Assembly (NCBI RefSeq): GCF_026339735.1
Contig: NZ_JAPEQG010000001.1
Span: 7,997,001-8,061,000, forward strand
Direction of reading: 5' to 3'
From: Streptomyces sp. NBC_01669
GTDB taxonomy: Bacteria; Actinomycetota; Actinomycetes; Streptomycetales; Streptomycetaceae
DNA: 64,000 bases
Positions 43,825-52,147 of this stretch are shown here, one piece after another. Each line of letters starts with the position of its first letter. Within the stretch, counting starts at the first letter, position 1. A program made the position numbers and the translations under genes. The notes under the pieces were generated by a model. It searched no databases and was not told the origin of the DNA. It saw nothing but the letters and a program-made list of their open reading frames with translations.

Positions 43825-45222
43825 ATGACGGAAATTCTTGTGCACGACGCCGAGGTCGGCGCGATAGCTACTGCCCAGCGGGTGGTCGAGCAGCCTGCCT
43901 GGCCCGCGCTCAGGGATGCCGTGGAGGAGATCCGGCTCTGGCAGGCGAAGGACGGTTCGATCGACTTCGACGCCGACGGCGCCCCCTCGCCTGCCACCGT
44001 CCTGGTGACGCTGGAACGCGTGATCGCCGCGATCGAAGAGCTTTCCCCGCTGCTCCCGCACGATGCCGCGTACCACCGCGCCCTCGTCGTGGACCTGCGC
44101 CGCTGGGCGGCGGACGGCTTCGGTGTGCCGGACTTCCTGGACTCGCTGCTCGCCTTCCAGCCCGCCAAGAACCGCGCCGACGGTCTGCAGCACCTGGTCG
44201 TCTTCGCGATGTACACGCAGAACGGCAACCCGGACCGCAATCTCGAAGCGGTCGTCCTGCGGATGGTCTGGCCCGAATGGCTCGCCGAGCTCGAAGCCAC
44301 GCGCTACGACAACCCGCTCTTCTGCGGCATCACCTTCGAGGGCTTCACCTCCGGTTACGACACCAACTCCGCGGTGCTCTTCCCGGAGACGATCGCCGTG
44401 CGCGAGGCCCCCGAGCGCTTCAGCTGGGGCGGCATCTTCTGCGACCGTGAGGCCGCCCGCTTCCGCCGCGTCACCGAGGCCTCCGTCGAGCTCCTCGGCG
44501 TGGAGCTGCCCGAGGACATCCGCGAGATGGTCGGCGACCAGCAGCGCTGCGAGCAGGCATTCGTGCTCTGGGACATGGTCCACGACCGCACCCACAGCCA
44601 CGGCGACCTGCCGTTCGACCCGTTCATGATCAAGCAGCGCCAGCCGTTCTGGATGTACGGACTTGAGGAGCTGCGCTGCGACCTCACCGCCTTCAAGGAG
44701 GCCGTGAAGCTGGAGGCCGACGGCTTCCCGCAGGGCCGTGACGTGCAGTACGCCGTGCTGTTCGACCGGATGTTCCGCTTCCCGGTCACCGGCGAGCGGG
44801 TCCGCAACTACGACGGTCTCGGCGGCCAGCTGCTCTTCGCGTACCTCCACAAGCACGATGTGATCCGCTGGACCGACAACACCCTGAAGATCGACTGGGA
44901 CAGGGCTCCGCAGGTCACCAACCAGCTCTGCGGCGAGATCGAGAAGCTCTACCGCGACGGCATCGACCGCCCCAAGCTGGTCCACTGGTTCGCCGCGTAC
45001 GACCTGGTCTCGGCCTACCTGGCCCCGCACCCCGGCTCCCGCTGGGCCAAGGGTCCGGATGCCCTGGACCTCTCGCAGCCGCCTCGCAAGCTCGTGGACG
45101 ACGTGCTTCCGGACGAGTTTCCGCTGAGCATGTTCTATGAGGCGCTCTCCAAGAAGCTGAAGAATGTGATTGCCTCCACCAGGGGGATCACTGCGGCGGA
45201 CGCCGGGCAGGCAGCCGCGTGA
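43825..45222 (+). CDS. DUF6421 family protein
   Basis: A 465-residue soluble protein of unknown function. It has no membrane or signal segment. Conserved-looking stretches include HTHSHGDLPFDPFMIKQRQPFWMYG (possible metal-binding His residues), LLFAYLHKHDVIRWTDN and KLVHWFAAYDLV. GGAGGAAG lies six bases before the ATG. The SDR gene starts 27 bases after the stop. With the SDR, aldolase-like and transglutaminase-like genes it forms what looks like one small conserved cluster. A HExxH-like or metallohydrolase role is only a guess. Confidence 0.8.
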   Translation: MTEILVHDAEVGAIATAQRVVEQPAWPALRDAVEEIRLWQAKDGSIDFDADGAPSPATVLVTLERVIAAIEELSPLLPHDAAYHRALVVDLRRWAADGFGVPDFLDSLLAFQPAKNRADGLQHLVVFAMYTQNGNPDRNLEAVVLRMVWPEWLAELEATRYDNPLFCGITFEGFTSGYDTNSAVLFPETIAVREAPERFSWGGIFCDREAARFRRVTEASVELLGVELPEDIREMVGDQQRCEQAFVLWDMVHDRTHSHGDLPFDPFMIKQRQPFWMYGLEELRCDLTAFKEAVKLEADGFPQGRDVQYAVLFDRMFRFPVTGERVRNYDGLGGQLLFAYLHKHDVIRWTDNTLKIDWDRAPQVTNQLCGEIEKLYRDGIDRPKLVHWFAAYDLVSAYLAPHPGSRWAKGPDALDLSQPPRKLVDDVLPDEFPLSMFYEALSKKLKNVIASTRGITAADAGQAAA

Positions 45223-45248
45223 GCGCTCGTTCCAAGGAGGCGGTGACC

Positions 45249-46016
45249 ATGAACGCAAACGGCACGGGCAATGGGAACGGCGCGCTGGAAGGCGCGGTGA
45301 TCGCCGTTGCCGGAGCCGCCGGACCGGCCGGCCGGGCGACGCTACTCAGGCTCGCCGAGGCCGGTGCGATCGTCGTCGCCTCGGACGCGGACGCCACCCG
45401 CCTGGCGGAGGCCGTCGACGCCGCACGGTACGCCCACGGCGGTGCCACCGTCACCGGCGACACCGTCGATCTGCTCGACCTCGCCGCCGCCCGGGAATGG
45501 GCGTACAAGACCGAGAAGGAGTTCGGCCGGATCGACGGCCTGGTCCACCTCGTCGGCGGCTGGCGCGGCAGCGCCACCTTCGCCGAGACCGACCTTGCCG
45601 ACTGGGATCTGCTGGAGAAGCTGCTGATCCGCACGGTTCAGCACACCTCGCTGGCTTTCCAGGCCGGGCTCGGGCGCAGTGACCGCGGCCGGTATCTGCT
45701 GATCAGCGCGGCCGGTGCGAGCAAGCCCACCGAGGGCAACGCCGCCTACGCCGCGTCGAAGGCGGCCGCCGAGGCCTGGACCCTCGCGCTCGCCGACGCC
45801 TTCCGCAAGGCGGGGGGCGACGAAGGGCCGAAGACAGCAGCTGCGATCCTGATCGTCAAGGCACTGGTGCACGACGCGATGCGCGCCGAGCGCCCGAATG
45901 CGAAGTTCGCGGGCTTCACCGACGTCAAGGAACTGGCCGAGGCCATCGCCGGCGTCTGGTCCAAGCCCGCCTCCGAAGTGAACGGAAAGCGTCTGTGGCT
46001 GACCCCGCAACCATAA
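45249..46016 (+). CDS. Short-chain dehydrogenase/reductase (SDR) family protein
   Basis: A 255-residue Rossmann-fold enzyme. The coenzyme loop is GAAGPAGRA near residues 22-30. The catalytic YxxxK is in AAYAASKAAAEAW, with Ser in LLISAAG. It should oxidise or reduce an alcohol or keto group with NAD(P)H. The glycine loop departs from the usual TGxxxGxG. AAGGAGG is upstream of ATG 45249. It follows the DUF6421 gene closely and overlaps the next gene by 22 bases. Confidence 0.85.
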   Translation: MNANGTGNGNGALEGAVIAVAGAAGPAGRATLLRLAEAGAIVVASDADATRLAEAVDAARYAHGGATVTGDTVDLLDLAAAREWAYKTEKEFGRIDGLVHLVGGWRGSATFAETDLADWDLLEKLLIRTVQHTSLAFQAGLGRSDRGRYLLISAAGASKPTEGNAAYAASKAAAEAWTLALADAFRKAGGDEGPKTAAAILIVKALVHDAMRAERPNAKFAGFTDVKELAEAIAGVWSKPASEVNGKRLWLTPQP

Positions 46017-47074
46017 GGACCGACGCGCAACGTCACCACGATCCGCAGATACGCGGATTCGCCAGTGACAACTACGCGGGCGCCCACCCGGAGATCCTCG
46101 CGGCCATCGCCCTCGCCAACGGCGGTCACCAGATCGCCTACGGTGAGGACGACTACACCGAGAACCTCCAGCAGATCGTCAAGGGGCACTTCGGCCCCAC
46201 CGCCGAGGCGTTCCCGGTCTTCAACGGCACCGGGGCGAATGTCGTCTCGCTGCAGGCGATGACCGATCGCTGGGGCGCGGTCATCTGCGCCGAGTCCGCG
46301 CACATCAACGTGGACGAGGGCGGCGCCCCGGAGCGCGTGGGCGGCCTCAAGCTGCTCACCGTGCCGACCCCGGACGGCAAGCTCACCCCCGAGCTCATCG
46401 ACCGGCAGGCGTACGGCTGGGACGACGAGCACCGCGCCATGCCCCAGGTTGTGTCGATCACTCAGAACACCGAGCTCGGCACCGTCTACACGCCCGATGA
46501 GATCCGTGCCATCTGTGAGCACTCCCACGAGCGCGGCATGAAGGTTCACCTCGACGGGGCGCGGATCGCCAACGCCGCGGCGTCGCTGGGCGTCCCTGTG
46601 CGTACCTTCACCAGCGAGGTCGGCGTCGACGTCCTCTCGTTCGGCGGCACCAAGAACGGGGCGCTCTTCGGCGAGGCCGTCGTCGTCCTGAACCCCGATG
46701 CCGTACGGGCCATGAAGCATCTGCGGAAGCTGTCGATGCAGCTGGCATCGAAGATGCGGTTCGTGTCGGTGCAGCTGGAGGCGCTGCTCGCCGGTGACCT
46801 GTGGCTGCGCAACGCCCGGCACGCCAACGCCATGGCTCAGCGGCTCGCGGAGGGTGTCCGGGCGGTGGACGGCGTGGAGATCCTCTACCCGGTCCAGGCC
46901 AACGCCGTCTTCGCGCGTCTGCCGCACGACGTGAGCGAGCGGCTCCAGAAGCGCTTCCGTTTCTACTTCTGGGACGAGACCGCCGGCGATGTGCGCTGGA
47001 TGTGCTCCTTCGACACCACGGAGGACGACGTGGACGCGTTCGTCCTCGCGTTGAAGGAAGAGATCGCCAAGTAG
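45995..47074 (+). CDS. Threonine aldolase/beta-eliminating lyase family PLP enzyme
   Basis: A 359-residue PLP-dependent enzyme of fold type I. The PLP Lys is in SFGGTKNG (Lys 220), the cofactor Asp in KVHLDGARIANAA, and the N-terminal FASDNYAGAHPEI is typical. Low-specificity threonine aldolases split threonine and related beta-hydroxy amino acids to glycine and an aldehyde; family members can also act on other beta-hydroxy amino acids. The GTG at 45995 lies inside the end of the SDR gene, so translation is coupled. SDR plus aldolase suggests a pathway for a beta-hydroxy amino acid. Confidence 0.88.
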   Translation: MADPATIRTDAQRHHDPQIRGFASDNYAGAHPEILAAIALANGGHQIAYGEDDYTENLQQIVKGHFGPTAEAFPVFNGTGANVVSLQAMTDRWGAVICAESAHINVDEGGAPERVGGLKLLTVPTPDGKLTPELIDRQAYGWDDEHRAMPQVVSITQNTELGTVYTPDEIRAICEHSHERGMKVHLDGARIANAAASLGVPVRTFTSEVGVDVLSFGGTKNGALFGEAVVVLNPDAVRAMKHLRKLSMQLASKMRFVSVQLEALLAGDLWLRNARHANAMAQRLAEGVRAVDGVEILYPVQANAVFARLPHDVSERLQKRFRFYFWDETAGDVRWMCSFDTTEDDVDAFVLALKEEIAK

Positions 47075-47100
47075 CATCACACTGCGCATGAATATGCGGC

Positions 47101-47128
47101 CGACCGGAAAGTCATTGCTTTCCGGTCG
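47101..47128 (+). terminator. Hairpin terminator after the aldolase-like gene
   Basis: A perfect 11-bp stem (47101-47111 with 47118-47128) and a six-base loop, 27 bases past the stop. It separates the transglutaminase-like gene, which begins 25 bases later. Confidence 0.75.
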
Positions 47129-47152
47129 GTCGCTTCCGTACGCTCTGCATGC

Positions 47153-47752
47153 ATGGAGCTGACGCAGCAAACCCCAGACATGGCCGCCTATCTCGCCGCA
47201 GATGTGGCCATCGACCATGAGCATCCGCTCGTGCGGCAGACCGTCGATCGCCTTCGCGTCGATGGCGCCGACGCATATTCATACGCGCTCGCGGCCTATG
47301 AGTTCGTCCGCGACACCATTCCGCACTCCGTCGACTCGGGTGATCCCAGGGTCAGCTGGCGCGCCTCGGACGTCCTCGCCACCCGTAACGGCATCTGTCA
47401 TTCCAAGTCCCACGCGCTGACGGCCCTGCTGCGGGCGGCAGGCATCCCGACGGCCCTCTGCTACCAAGGCTTCGACGACGAGAACGGGGATCCGGGCGTC
47501 CTGCACGGGCTGATCGCCGTGCGCCTGCCGGGCCGGGACCGCTGGGACCGCCAGGACCCGCGCGGCAACAAGCGCGGTGTCGACGCCCAGTTCTCGCTCG
47601 ACGAGGAACGGCTGGCCTGGCCCATCGGGTCGGGGTCCAATGGAGTGGACTATCCAGTACTCTATGCGGCACCGCATCCGGCGGTTCTGCGCGCCCTGCA
47701 GACCGCCGAGGACCGCACGCACCTGTGGCGCACGCTTCCGACCGCGCTCTGA
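47153..47752 (+). CDS. Transglutaminase-like domain protein
   Basis: A 199-residue cysteine-protease-like protein. The catalytic triad is visible: Cys in TRNGICHSKSHALTALLRAAGIPTALCYQG, His in GVLHGLIAVRLPG and Asp in WDRQDPRGNK. No signal peptide. Members are peptidases, amidases or transglutaminases that act on proteins or peptides inside the cell; the substrate is unknown. It belongs to the DUF6421 neighbourhood but has its own transcription unit. Confidence 0.87.
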   Translation: MELTQQTPDMAAYLAADVAIDHEHPLVRQTVDRLRVDGADAYSYALAAYEFVRDTIPHSVDSGDPRVSWRASDVLATRNGICHSKSHALTALLRAAGIPTALCYQGFDDENGDPGVLHGLIAVRLPGRDRWDRQDPRGNKRGVDAQFSLDEERLAWPIGSGSNGVDYPVLYAAPHPAVLRALQTAEDRTHLWRTLPTAL

Positions 47753-47765
47753 CCCGTCCCGAGGC

Positions 47766-47960
47766 GACGAGGGCGTCACCTGCCGCCGCTGGAACTGGCG
47801 GCAGGGCGTACGCACCCGGCTCACCGAGGAGTCGGTCAACGCCGTGTTCCTCCTGGAGAGCCTCACCCCGACGACGATCCGCGAGCTCGAAGCCGCAGGC
47901 GCCGAACTCGCGGAGAAGCTGAGCCCCGGAGCGCGGATCACCGTGCGCACCCCGGAGTGA
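47766..47960 (+). pseudogene. C-terminal remnant of a B3/4 (PheRS beta-like) domain protein
   Basis: Starting just past the transglutaminase-like stop, the frame encodes DEGVTCRRWNWRQGVRTRL, TEESVNAVFLLESLTPTTI and a tail ending ITVRTPE. CRRWNWRQ-x-R-T-x-L-T is the end of B3/4-domain proteins (tRNA-binding fold of phenylalanyl-tRNA synthetase beta). About 160 N-terminal residues are missing and no start or ribosome binding site is present. A deletion probably removed the 5' part. Codon use is still normal, so the loss is recent. Confidence 0.7.
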
Positions 47961-47990
47961 CGTTTCAGCCGTGGTGGTGAACGGGCCCGG

Positions 47991-48713
47991 TCAGCTGGCC
48001 TCGCGCACCTCGGCGGGCGTCGGAGCCGTACCGCCGAGGTGCGCGGGCACCCACCAGGTGTCGCTCGCGTCCCTCGGTCGCACCGGGTAGGCGCGCTGCG
48101 CCGCTTCGAGGAGCTCCTGCACCCCTTCCCGCAGCCGTCGGGTGATCGCACCCGCGTACTGGTCGGTGGGGGCCTCCACCGGCGCACCCACCCGGATCGT
48201 CACCGGAGTGTGGCTGCGCTTGAAGTTGCGCGGCCGCCCCTTGGTCCAGATCCGCTGCGTGCCCCACAGGGCCATCGGGATCAGCGGTACGCCCGCCTCC
48301 TGGGCCAGCCGGGCCGCGCCGGACTTGAAGCTCTTCAGCGTGAACGACTGCGAAATGGTCGCCTCGGGGAAGACGCCGATGATCTCGCCGGAGCGCAGTG
48401 AGGCGAGCGCGTGGGCATACGCGTCCTCGCCCTGCTTCCGGTCGACCGGGATGTGCTTCATGCCGCGCATCAGCGGACCGGAGACCTTGTGCCGGAAGAC
48501 CGATTCCTTCGCCATGAAGCGGACCAGCCGCTTCTGCGGCAGCGCCGCGAGCCCGGTGAAGATGAAGTCGAGGTAGCTGATGTGGTTGCTGACCAGTACC
48601 GCACCGCCGGTCTTCGGGATGTGCTCCGAACCCTGTGTGTCGATCTTCAGGTCCAGCGCCTTGAACATGGTGCGAGCGGCGCCGATGACCGGCCGATAGA
48701 CGAGTTCTGCCAT
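47991..48713 (-). CDS. 1-acyl-sn-glycerol-3-phosphate acyltransferase family protein
   Basis: A 240-residue PlsC-type acyltransferase. The catalytic HX4D is in SNHISYLDFIF. The substrate motif FPEATISQSF and the later VPLIPMALWG segment are typical. It moves an acyl group to lysophosphatidic acid or a related acceptor during membrane lipid synthesis. ATG 48713 gives the normal family N-terminus; the longer frame adds about 31 residues without support. Confidence 0.9.
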   Translation of the reverse strand: MAELVYRPVIGAARTMFKALDLKIDTQGSEHIPKTGGAVLVSNHISYLDFIFTGLAALPQKRLVRFMAKESVFRHKVSGPLMRGMKHIPVDRKQGEDAYAHALASLRSGEIIGVFPEATISQSFTLKSFKSGAARLAQEAGVPLIPMALWGTQRIWTKGRPRNFKRSHTPVTIRVGAPVEAPTDQYAGAITRRLREGVQELLEAAQRAYPVRPRDASDTWWVPAHLGGTAPTPAEVREAS

Positions 48714-48931
48714 CTGGAGAAGACCCTTCTTCAGCGCCTGGGGAGGGTTCTCCCGGCGGAAGTTACGCAGCCGTAGGTTTTCGGCATTGCGCCGATCGTG
48801 CCCCATGTCCGTCGCGGTGGCCAGTCTCGGCGGGCGCGGGGCGCGAGATTCTCGTCACGTGGAGTCGGCGGGAATGACTCCGCGCCCGACGGTGCTGACC
48901 CCTTGCGAGGGGCTCTGACAGGAGGCGGACG

Positions 48932-49258
48932 GTGGACGGGCAGGCACGCGCGAACAGGCTGGATGCGGCCCAACTCGGCGCGGAATTGGGGGAACGGGCC
49001 ACCCTCGTGCAGTTCTCCAGCGCCTTCTGTCAGCCCTGCCGGGCCACCCGCCGCACCCTCGGCGAGGTGGCCGGAATGGTCGACGGCGTCGCCCACGTCG
49101 AAATCGACGCCGAGGCGCATCTCACTCTCGTACGCGAGCTCGACATCAGCCGCACGCCGACGGTGCTGGTTCTCGACGCGACCGGCCGGATCGTCCGCCG
49201 AGCGGTCGGGCAGCCCCGCACCGTCGATGTTGTCGCCGCGCTGGGGCACGCGATGTGA
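48932..49258 (+). CDS. Thioredoxin-family protein
   Basis: A 108-residue redox protein. The active-site FCQPC is in SSAFCQPCRATRRTL and the cis-Pro is in SRTPTVLVLD, so the thioredoxin fold is intact. The active site differs from the usual WCGPC, suggesting a different redox potential or partner. GTG 48932 lies right after AGGAGG. There is no signal peptide. It reduces disulfides in the cytoplasm. Confidence 0.88.
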   Translation: MDGQARANRLDAAQLGAELGERATLVQFSSAFCQPCRATRRTLGEVAGMVDGVAHVEIDAEAHLTLVRELDISRTPTVLVLDATGRIVRRAVGQPRTVDVVAALGHAM

Positions 49259-49330
49259 CGGACCGTGATGCATCTCCCACATTGCGGAACCCCCTTGACT
49301 GCACCCACCACGCATCGTCAGTCTGACGCT

Positions 49331-49411
49331 ATGCCGCCGGAACTCCTTCTCTACGGCCGGGTCCACGTGGACCTCGCCCGCAACGCGAGTGCGCGCTGTC
49401 CGGGTGCCTGA
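49331..49411 (+). CDS. Cysteine-type putative leader peptide
   Basis: A 26-residue peptide: MPPELLLYGRVHVDLARNA then SARCPGA. LxxxRxHVDLxRxASAxC is the pattern of putative leader peptides that precede sulfur-metabolism genes in Streptomyces, which suggests translation at the terminal Cys codon senses cysteine supply. TTGACT at 49295 may be the -35 box. A hairpin overlaps the stop, and the flavin reductase gene starts 44 bases on. Confidence 0.75.
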   Translation: MPPELLLYGRVHVDLARNASARCPGA

Positions 49412-49417
49412 GCACCC
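49402..49417 (+). promoter_or_regulatory. Hairpin at the leader-peptide stop
   Basis: A GGGTGC/GCACCC hairpin with a four-base loop covers the codons after the leader's Cys and its stop. A stalled ribosome there would open it. Its role in attenuation is inferred. Confidence 0.35.
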
Positions 49418-49454
49418 ATGGCCCCGTACGCCTCCCTCGCAGAAGGACATCTCC

Positions 49455-49961
49455 ATGCCGGCTTCGCCCGAGCTCTTCAGCGCCCGCACGGCTTCCCCCG
49501 ATCTCCTGCGCTCCGTCTTCCGGCAGCATGCCGCCGGTGTCGCGGTGATCACCGCCGCCGGTGACCGGCCGGTCGGCTTCACCGCGACCTCCCTGAACTC
49601 CGTCGCCGCCGAGCCGCCGCTCATCTCCTTCGGCGTGGGGACCTCGTCCTCCAGCTGGCCGGTCGTGGCGGAGGCCGAGCACATCGGCGTTCACATACTG
49701 GGCGAGCACCAGCAGGAGCTGGCCGCCACATTCGCGCGCAGCGGCGCCGACCGGTTCGGTCCGTCCACCTATTGGCGCAGTGGGCCGGAAGGTGTCCCGG
49801 TGCTCGACGGGGTGCTTGCGTGGCTGGTCTGCCGCGTGGTGGCGCGCATCCCGGCGGGGGACCACCGGATCGTGATTGCGGAGGCCGTCGTCGGCGATCC
49901 GGCCGGGGGCGGCCGCCCGCTTCTCTACCACCAGGGTCGTTTCACGGCGTTGCGGGACTGA
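49455..49961 (+). CDS. Flavin reductase family protein
   Basis: A 168-residue FMN-binding split-barrel enzyme that reduces flavin with NAD(P)H for a partner monooxygenase. VFRQHAAGVAVITAAG, GFTATSLNSVAAEPPLISFGV and the C-terminal GRPLLYHQGRF are typical. AAGGA precedes ATG 49455. A cysteine-type leader peptide just upstream suggests control by sulfur supply and a role in sulfonate or sulfur-source use (SsuE-like), although no monooxygenase gene is adjacent. Confidence 0.88.
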   Translation: MPASPELFSARTASPDLLRSVFRQHAAGVAVITAAGDRPVGFTATSLNSVAAEPPLISFGVGTSSSSWPVVAEAEHIGVHILGEHQQELAATFARSGADRFGPSTYWRSGPEGVPVLDGVLAWLVCRVVARIPAGDHRIVIAEAVVGDPAGGGRPLLYHQGRFTALRD

Positions 49962-50010
49962 GAGTTCCCAGGTGGCGCATGGGCACCGGGCGTCGGCTAG
50001 GTCACAGTGC

Positions 50011-50021
50011 AAAGCGCTTGC
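50011..50021. promoter_or_regulatory. AAAGCGCTTGC motif before etfB
   Basis: The same 11 bases as at 8656. It lies about 140 bases before etfB. The core AAGCGCTT is a palindrome of LacI-operator type. No regulator is adjacent, and chance recurrence in a 64-kb window is possible. Confidence 0.25.
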
Positions 50022-50162
50022 TCATGGGTAACGTACTGGGTGTACTGACGAGTAATATTTCGCTCGGAGCATCGGTCGCCCCGACCGGAATCCGTCCCAT
50101 CAGGCGCCTATGCTGCGTGCATCAAGGCAGCCCAGAAATGACGATGCAGTAGGAGAGCCGGC

Positions 50163-50948
50163 GTGAGCTTGAGGATCGTTGTCTGTGTGAAGTATGTGCC
50201 CGACGCCACGGGTGACCGGCACTTCGCCGATGACCTGACGCTGGACCGTGAGGATGTGGACGGTCTGTTGTCGGAGCTCGACGAGTACGCGGTGGAGCAG
50301 GCGCTGCAGATCGCCGATGAGGCGGACGACGCGGAGATCACTGTGGTGACGGTGGGTCCGGAGGATGCCAAGGACGCGTTGCGCAAGGCGCTGTCGATGG
50401 GTGCGGACAAGGCCGTTCATGTCGAGGACGACGGTCTGCACGGTACGGATGTGATCGGTACGTCGCTGGTGCTGGCGAAGGCGGTCGAGAAGACGGGTTA
50501 CGACCTGGTGATCTGCGGTATGGCGTCGACGGACGCCGCGATGGGTGTGCTGCCGGCGGTGCTGGCGGAGCGTCTGGGTGTTCCGCAGGTCACGCTGCTG
50601 TCCGAGGTGAAGGTCGAGGGCGGCACGGTGACCGGGCGTCGGGACGGTGACAGTGCCAGTGAGCAGCTGCAGGCGTCGCTGCCGGCGGTGGTGTCGGTGA
50701 CGGACCAGTCCGGTGAGGCCCGGTATCCGTCGTTCAAGGGGATCATGGCGGCGAAGAAGAAGCCGGTTCAGTCCCTGGATCTGGAGGACCTGGAGATCGA
50801 CGCGGACGAGGTCGGTCTGGCGGGTGCGTGGACCGCGGTCGATTCCGCGGCGCAGCGTCCGGCCCGCACGGCGGGCACGATTGTCAAGGACGAGGGCGAG
50901 GGCGGCAAGCAGCTGGCCGAGTTCCTCGCGGGCCAGAAGTTCATCTGA
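50163..50948 (+). CDS. etfB: Electron transfer flavoprotein, beta subunit
   Basis: A 261-residue subunit (FixA family) that with EtfA carries electrons from acyl-CoA and other dehydrogenases to the respiratory chain. The N-terminal IVVCVKYVPDATG, the AMP-binding ALRKALSMGADKAVHV and GMASTDAAMGVLPAVLAERLGVPQ, and the C-terminal YPSFKGIMAAKKKP are all conserved. AGGAG lies upstream of GTG 50163. The codon use in this gene pair is rich in T-ending codons (GGT, CTG, GTG), slightly unlike neighbouring genes. Confidence 0.95.
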   Translation: MSLRIVVCVKYVPDATGDRHFADDLTLDREDVDGLLSELDEYAVEQALQIADEADDAEITVVTVGPEDAKDALRKALSMGADKAVHVEDDGLHGTDVIGTSLVLAKAVEKTGYDLVICGMASTDAAMGVLPAVLAERLGVPQVTLLSEVKVEGGTVTGRRDGDSASEQLQASLPAVVSVTDQSGEARYPSFKGIMAAKKKPVQSLDLEDLEIDADEVGLAGAWTAVDSAAQRPARTAGTIVKDEGEGGKQLAEFLAGQKFI

Positions 50949-51012
50949 CCTGTCGGCCTGTTCGGCCCCGTACGTTCCTCTCACCCTCGTTTGCGCAGGA
51001 GATTGAAGTCCC

Positions 51013-51975
51013 ATGGCTGAAGTTCTCGTCTATGTCGACCACGTGGACGGTGCCGTCCGCAAGCCCACCCTGGAGCTGTTGACGCTGGCCCGCCGGATCG
51101 GTGAGCCGGTCGCGGTCGCGCTGGGCAGTGGTGCGGCCGGTACCGCCGGGGTGCTCGCCGAGCACGGTGCGGTCAGGGTCCTGACCGCCGAGGCGCCGGA
51201 GTTCGCCGATTACCTGGTCGTGCCGAAGGTCGACGCGCTGCAGGCCGCGTTCGATGCGGTGTCCCCGGCCGCGGTGCTGGTGCCGTCGTCCGCGGAGGGC
51301 AAGGAGATCGCGGCCCGGCTCGCGGTCCGGATCGGGTCCGGGATCATCACGGACGCGGTGGACCTGGAGGCCGGTGAGCTGGGTCCGGTCGCCACCCAGT
51401 CCGCGTTCGCGGCGTCGTTCACCACCAAGTCGCGTGTCTCGCGCGGCATCCCGGTCATCACGGTCAAGCCGAACTCGGCGCCGGTCGAGCCGGCCCCGGC
51501 CGCGGGTGCGGTCGAGACCCTGGCGGTCTCGTTCTCCGCGCAGGCCACCGGCACGAAGGTCCTCTCCCGCACCCCGCGCGAGTCGACCGGGCGCCCGGAG
51601 CTGACCGAGGCCGCGATCGTGGTCTCCGGCGGCCGCGGGGTCAACGGTGCGGAGAACTTCGGACTCATCGAGGCGCTCGCCGACTCCCTCGGCGCGGCCG
51701 TGGGTGCCTCGCGCGCCGCGGTCGACGCGGGCTGGTACCCGCACTCCAACCAGGTCGGCCAGACCGGCAAGTCCGTCTCCCCGCAGCTCTACATCGCCTC
51801 CGGTATCTCCGGCGCGATCCAGCACCGGGCCGGCATGCAGACCTCCAAGACCATCGTCGCGATCAACAAGGACGCCGAGGCCCCGATCTTCGACCTCGTC
51901 GACTACGGCATCGTCGGCGACCTCTTCCAGGTCGTCCCCCAGCTCACCGAAGAGGTCAACTCCCGCAAGGGCTGA
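51013..51975 (+). CDS. etfA: Electron transfer flavoprotein, alpha subunit
   Basis: A 320-residue subunit (FixB family) that binds FAD. The FAD signature is in the C-terminal domain: YIASGISGAIQHRAGMQTSKTIVAINKDAEAPIF. VVSGGRGV and the GWYPHSNQVGQTGKSVSPQLY segment are typical. It starts 64 bases after the etfB stop and ends before a strong terminator. It couples beta-oxidation or amino-acid dehydrogenases to the quinone pool. Confidence 0.95.
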   Translation: MAEVLVYVDHVDGAVRKPTLELLTLARRIGEPVAVALGSGAAGTAGVLAEHGAVRVLTAEAPEFADYLVVPKVDALQAAFDAVSPAAVLVPSSAEGKEIAARLAVRIGSGIITDAVDLEAGELGPVATQSAFAASFTTKSRVSRGIPVITVKPNSAPVEPAPAAGAVETLAVSFSAQATGTKVLSRTPRESTGRPELTEAAIVVSGGRGVNGAENFGLIEALADSLGAAVGASRAAVDAGWYPHSNQVGQTGKSVSPQLYIASGISGAIQHRAGMQTSKTIVAINKDAEAPIFDLVDYGIVGDLFQVVPQLTEEVNSRKG

Positions 51976-52006
51976 CCTGTCGGGGGCTGTACCTCTTCTC
52001 GATGGT

Positions 52007-52042
52007 CCGGGGCCGCGTGGTGTTCTCACCGCGCGGCCCCGG
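52007..52042 (+). terminator. Terminator of the etfBA operon
   Basis: A 16-bp stem with one G-T pair (52007-52022 with 52027-52042) and a TTCT loop, 31 bases after etfA. Confidence 0.82.
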
Positions 52043-52106
52043 GCCGTTTCTGATCACCATTGACGCAGGTCCGGCGGCCTTATAACTTCACTATACGGAT
52101 TGTTGA

Positions 52107-52121
52107 TTCCGGGAAGCGGAA
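52107..52121. promoter_or_regulatory. TTCCG-N5-CGGAA palindrome
   Basis: Perfect five-base arms around GGAAG, 26 bases before the DUF6986 gene start and after a TATAAC/TATACG promoter-like stretch. IclR-family regulators of Streptomyces nitrogen genes bind sites of this kind. The assignment is tentative. Confidence 0.35.
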
Positions 52122-52147
52122 ACAGCGGCACTGTGGAGGGTGTGGAC

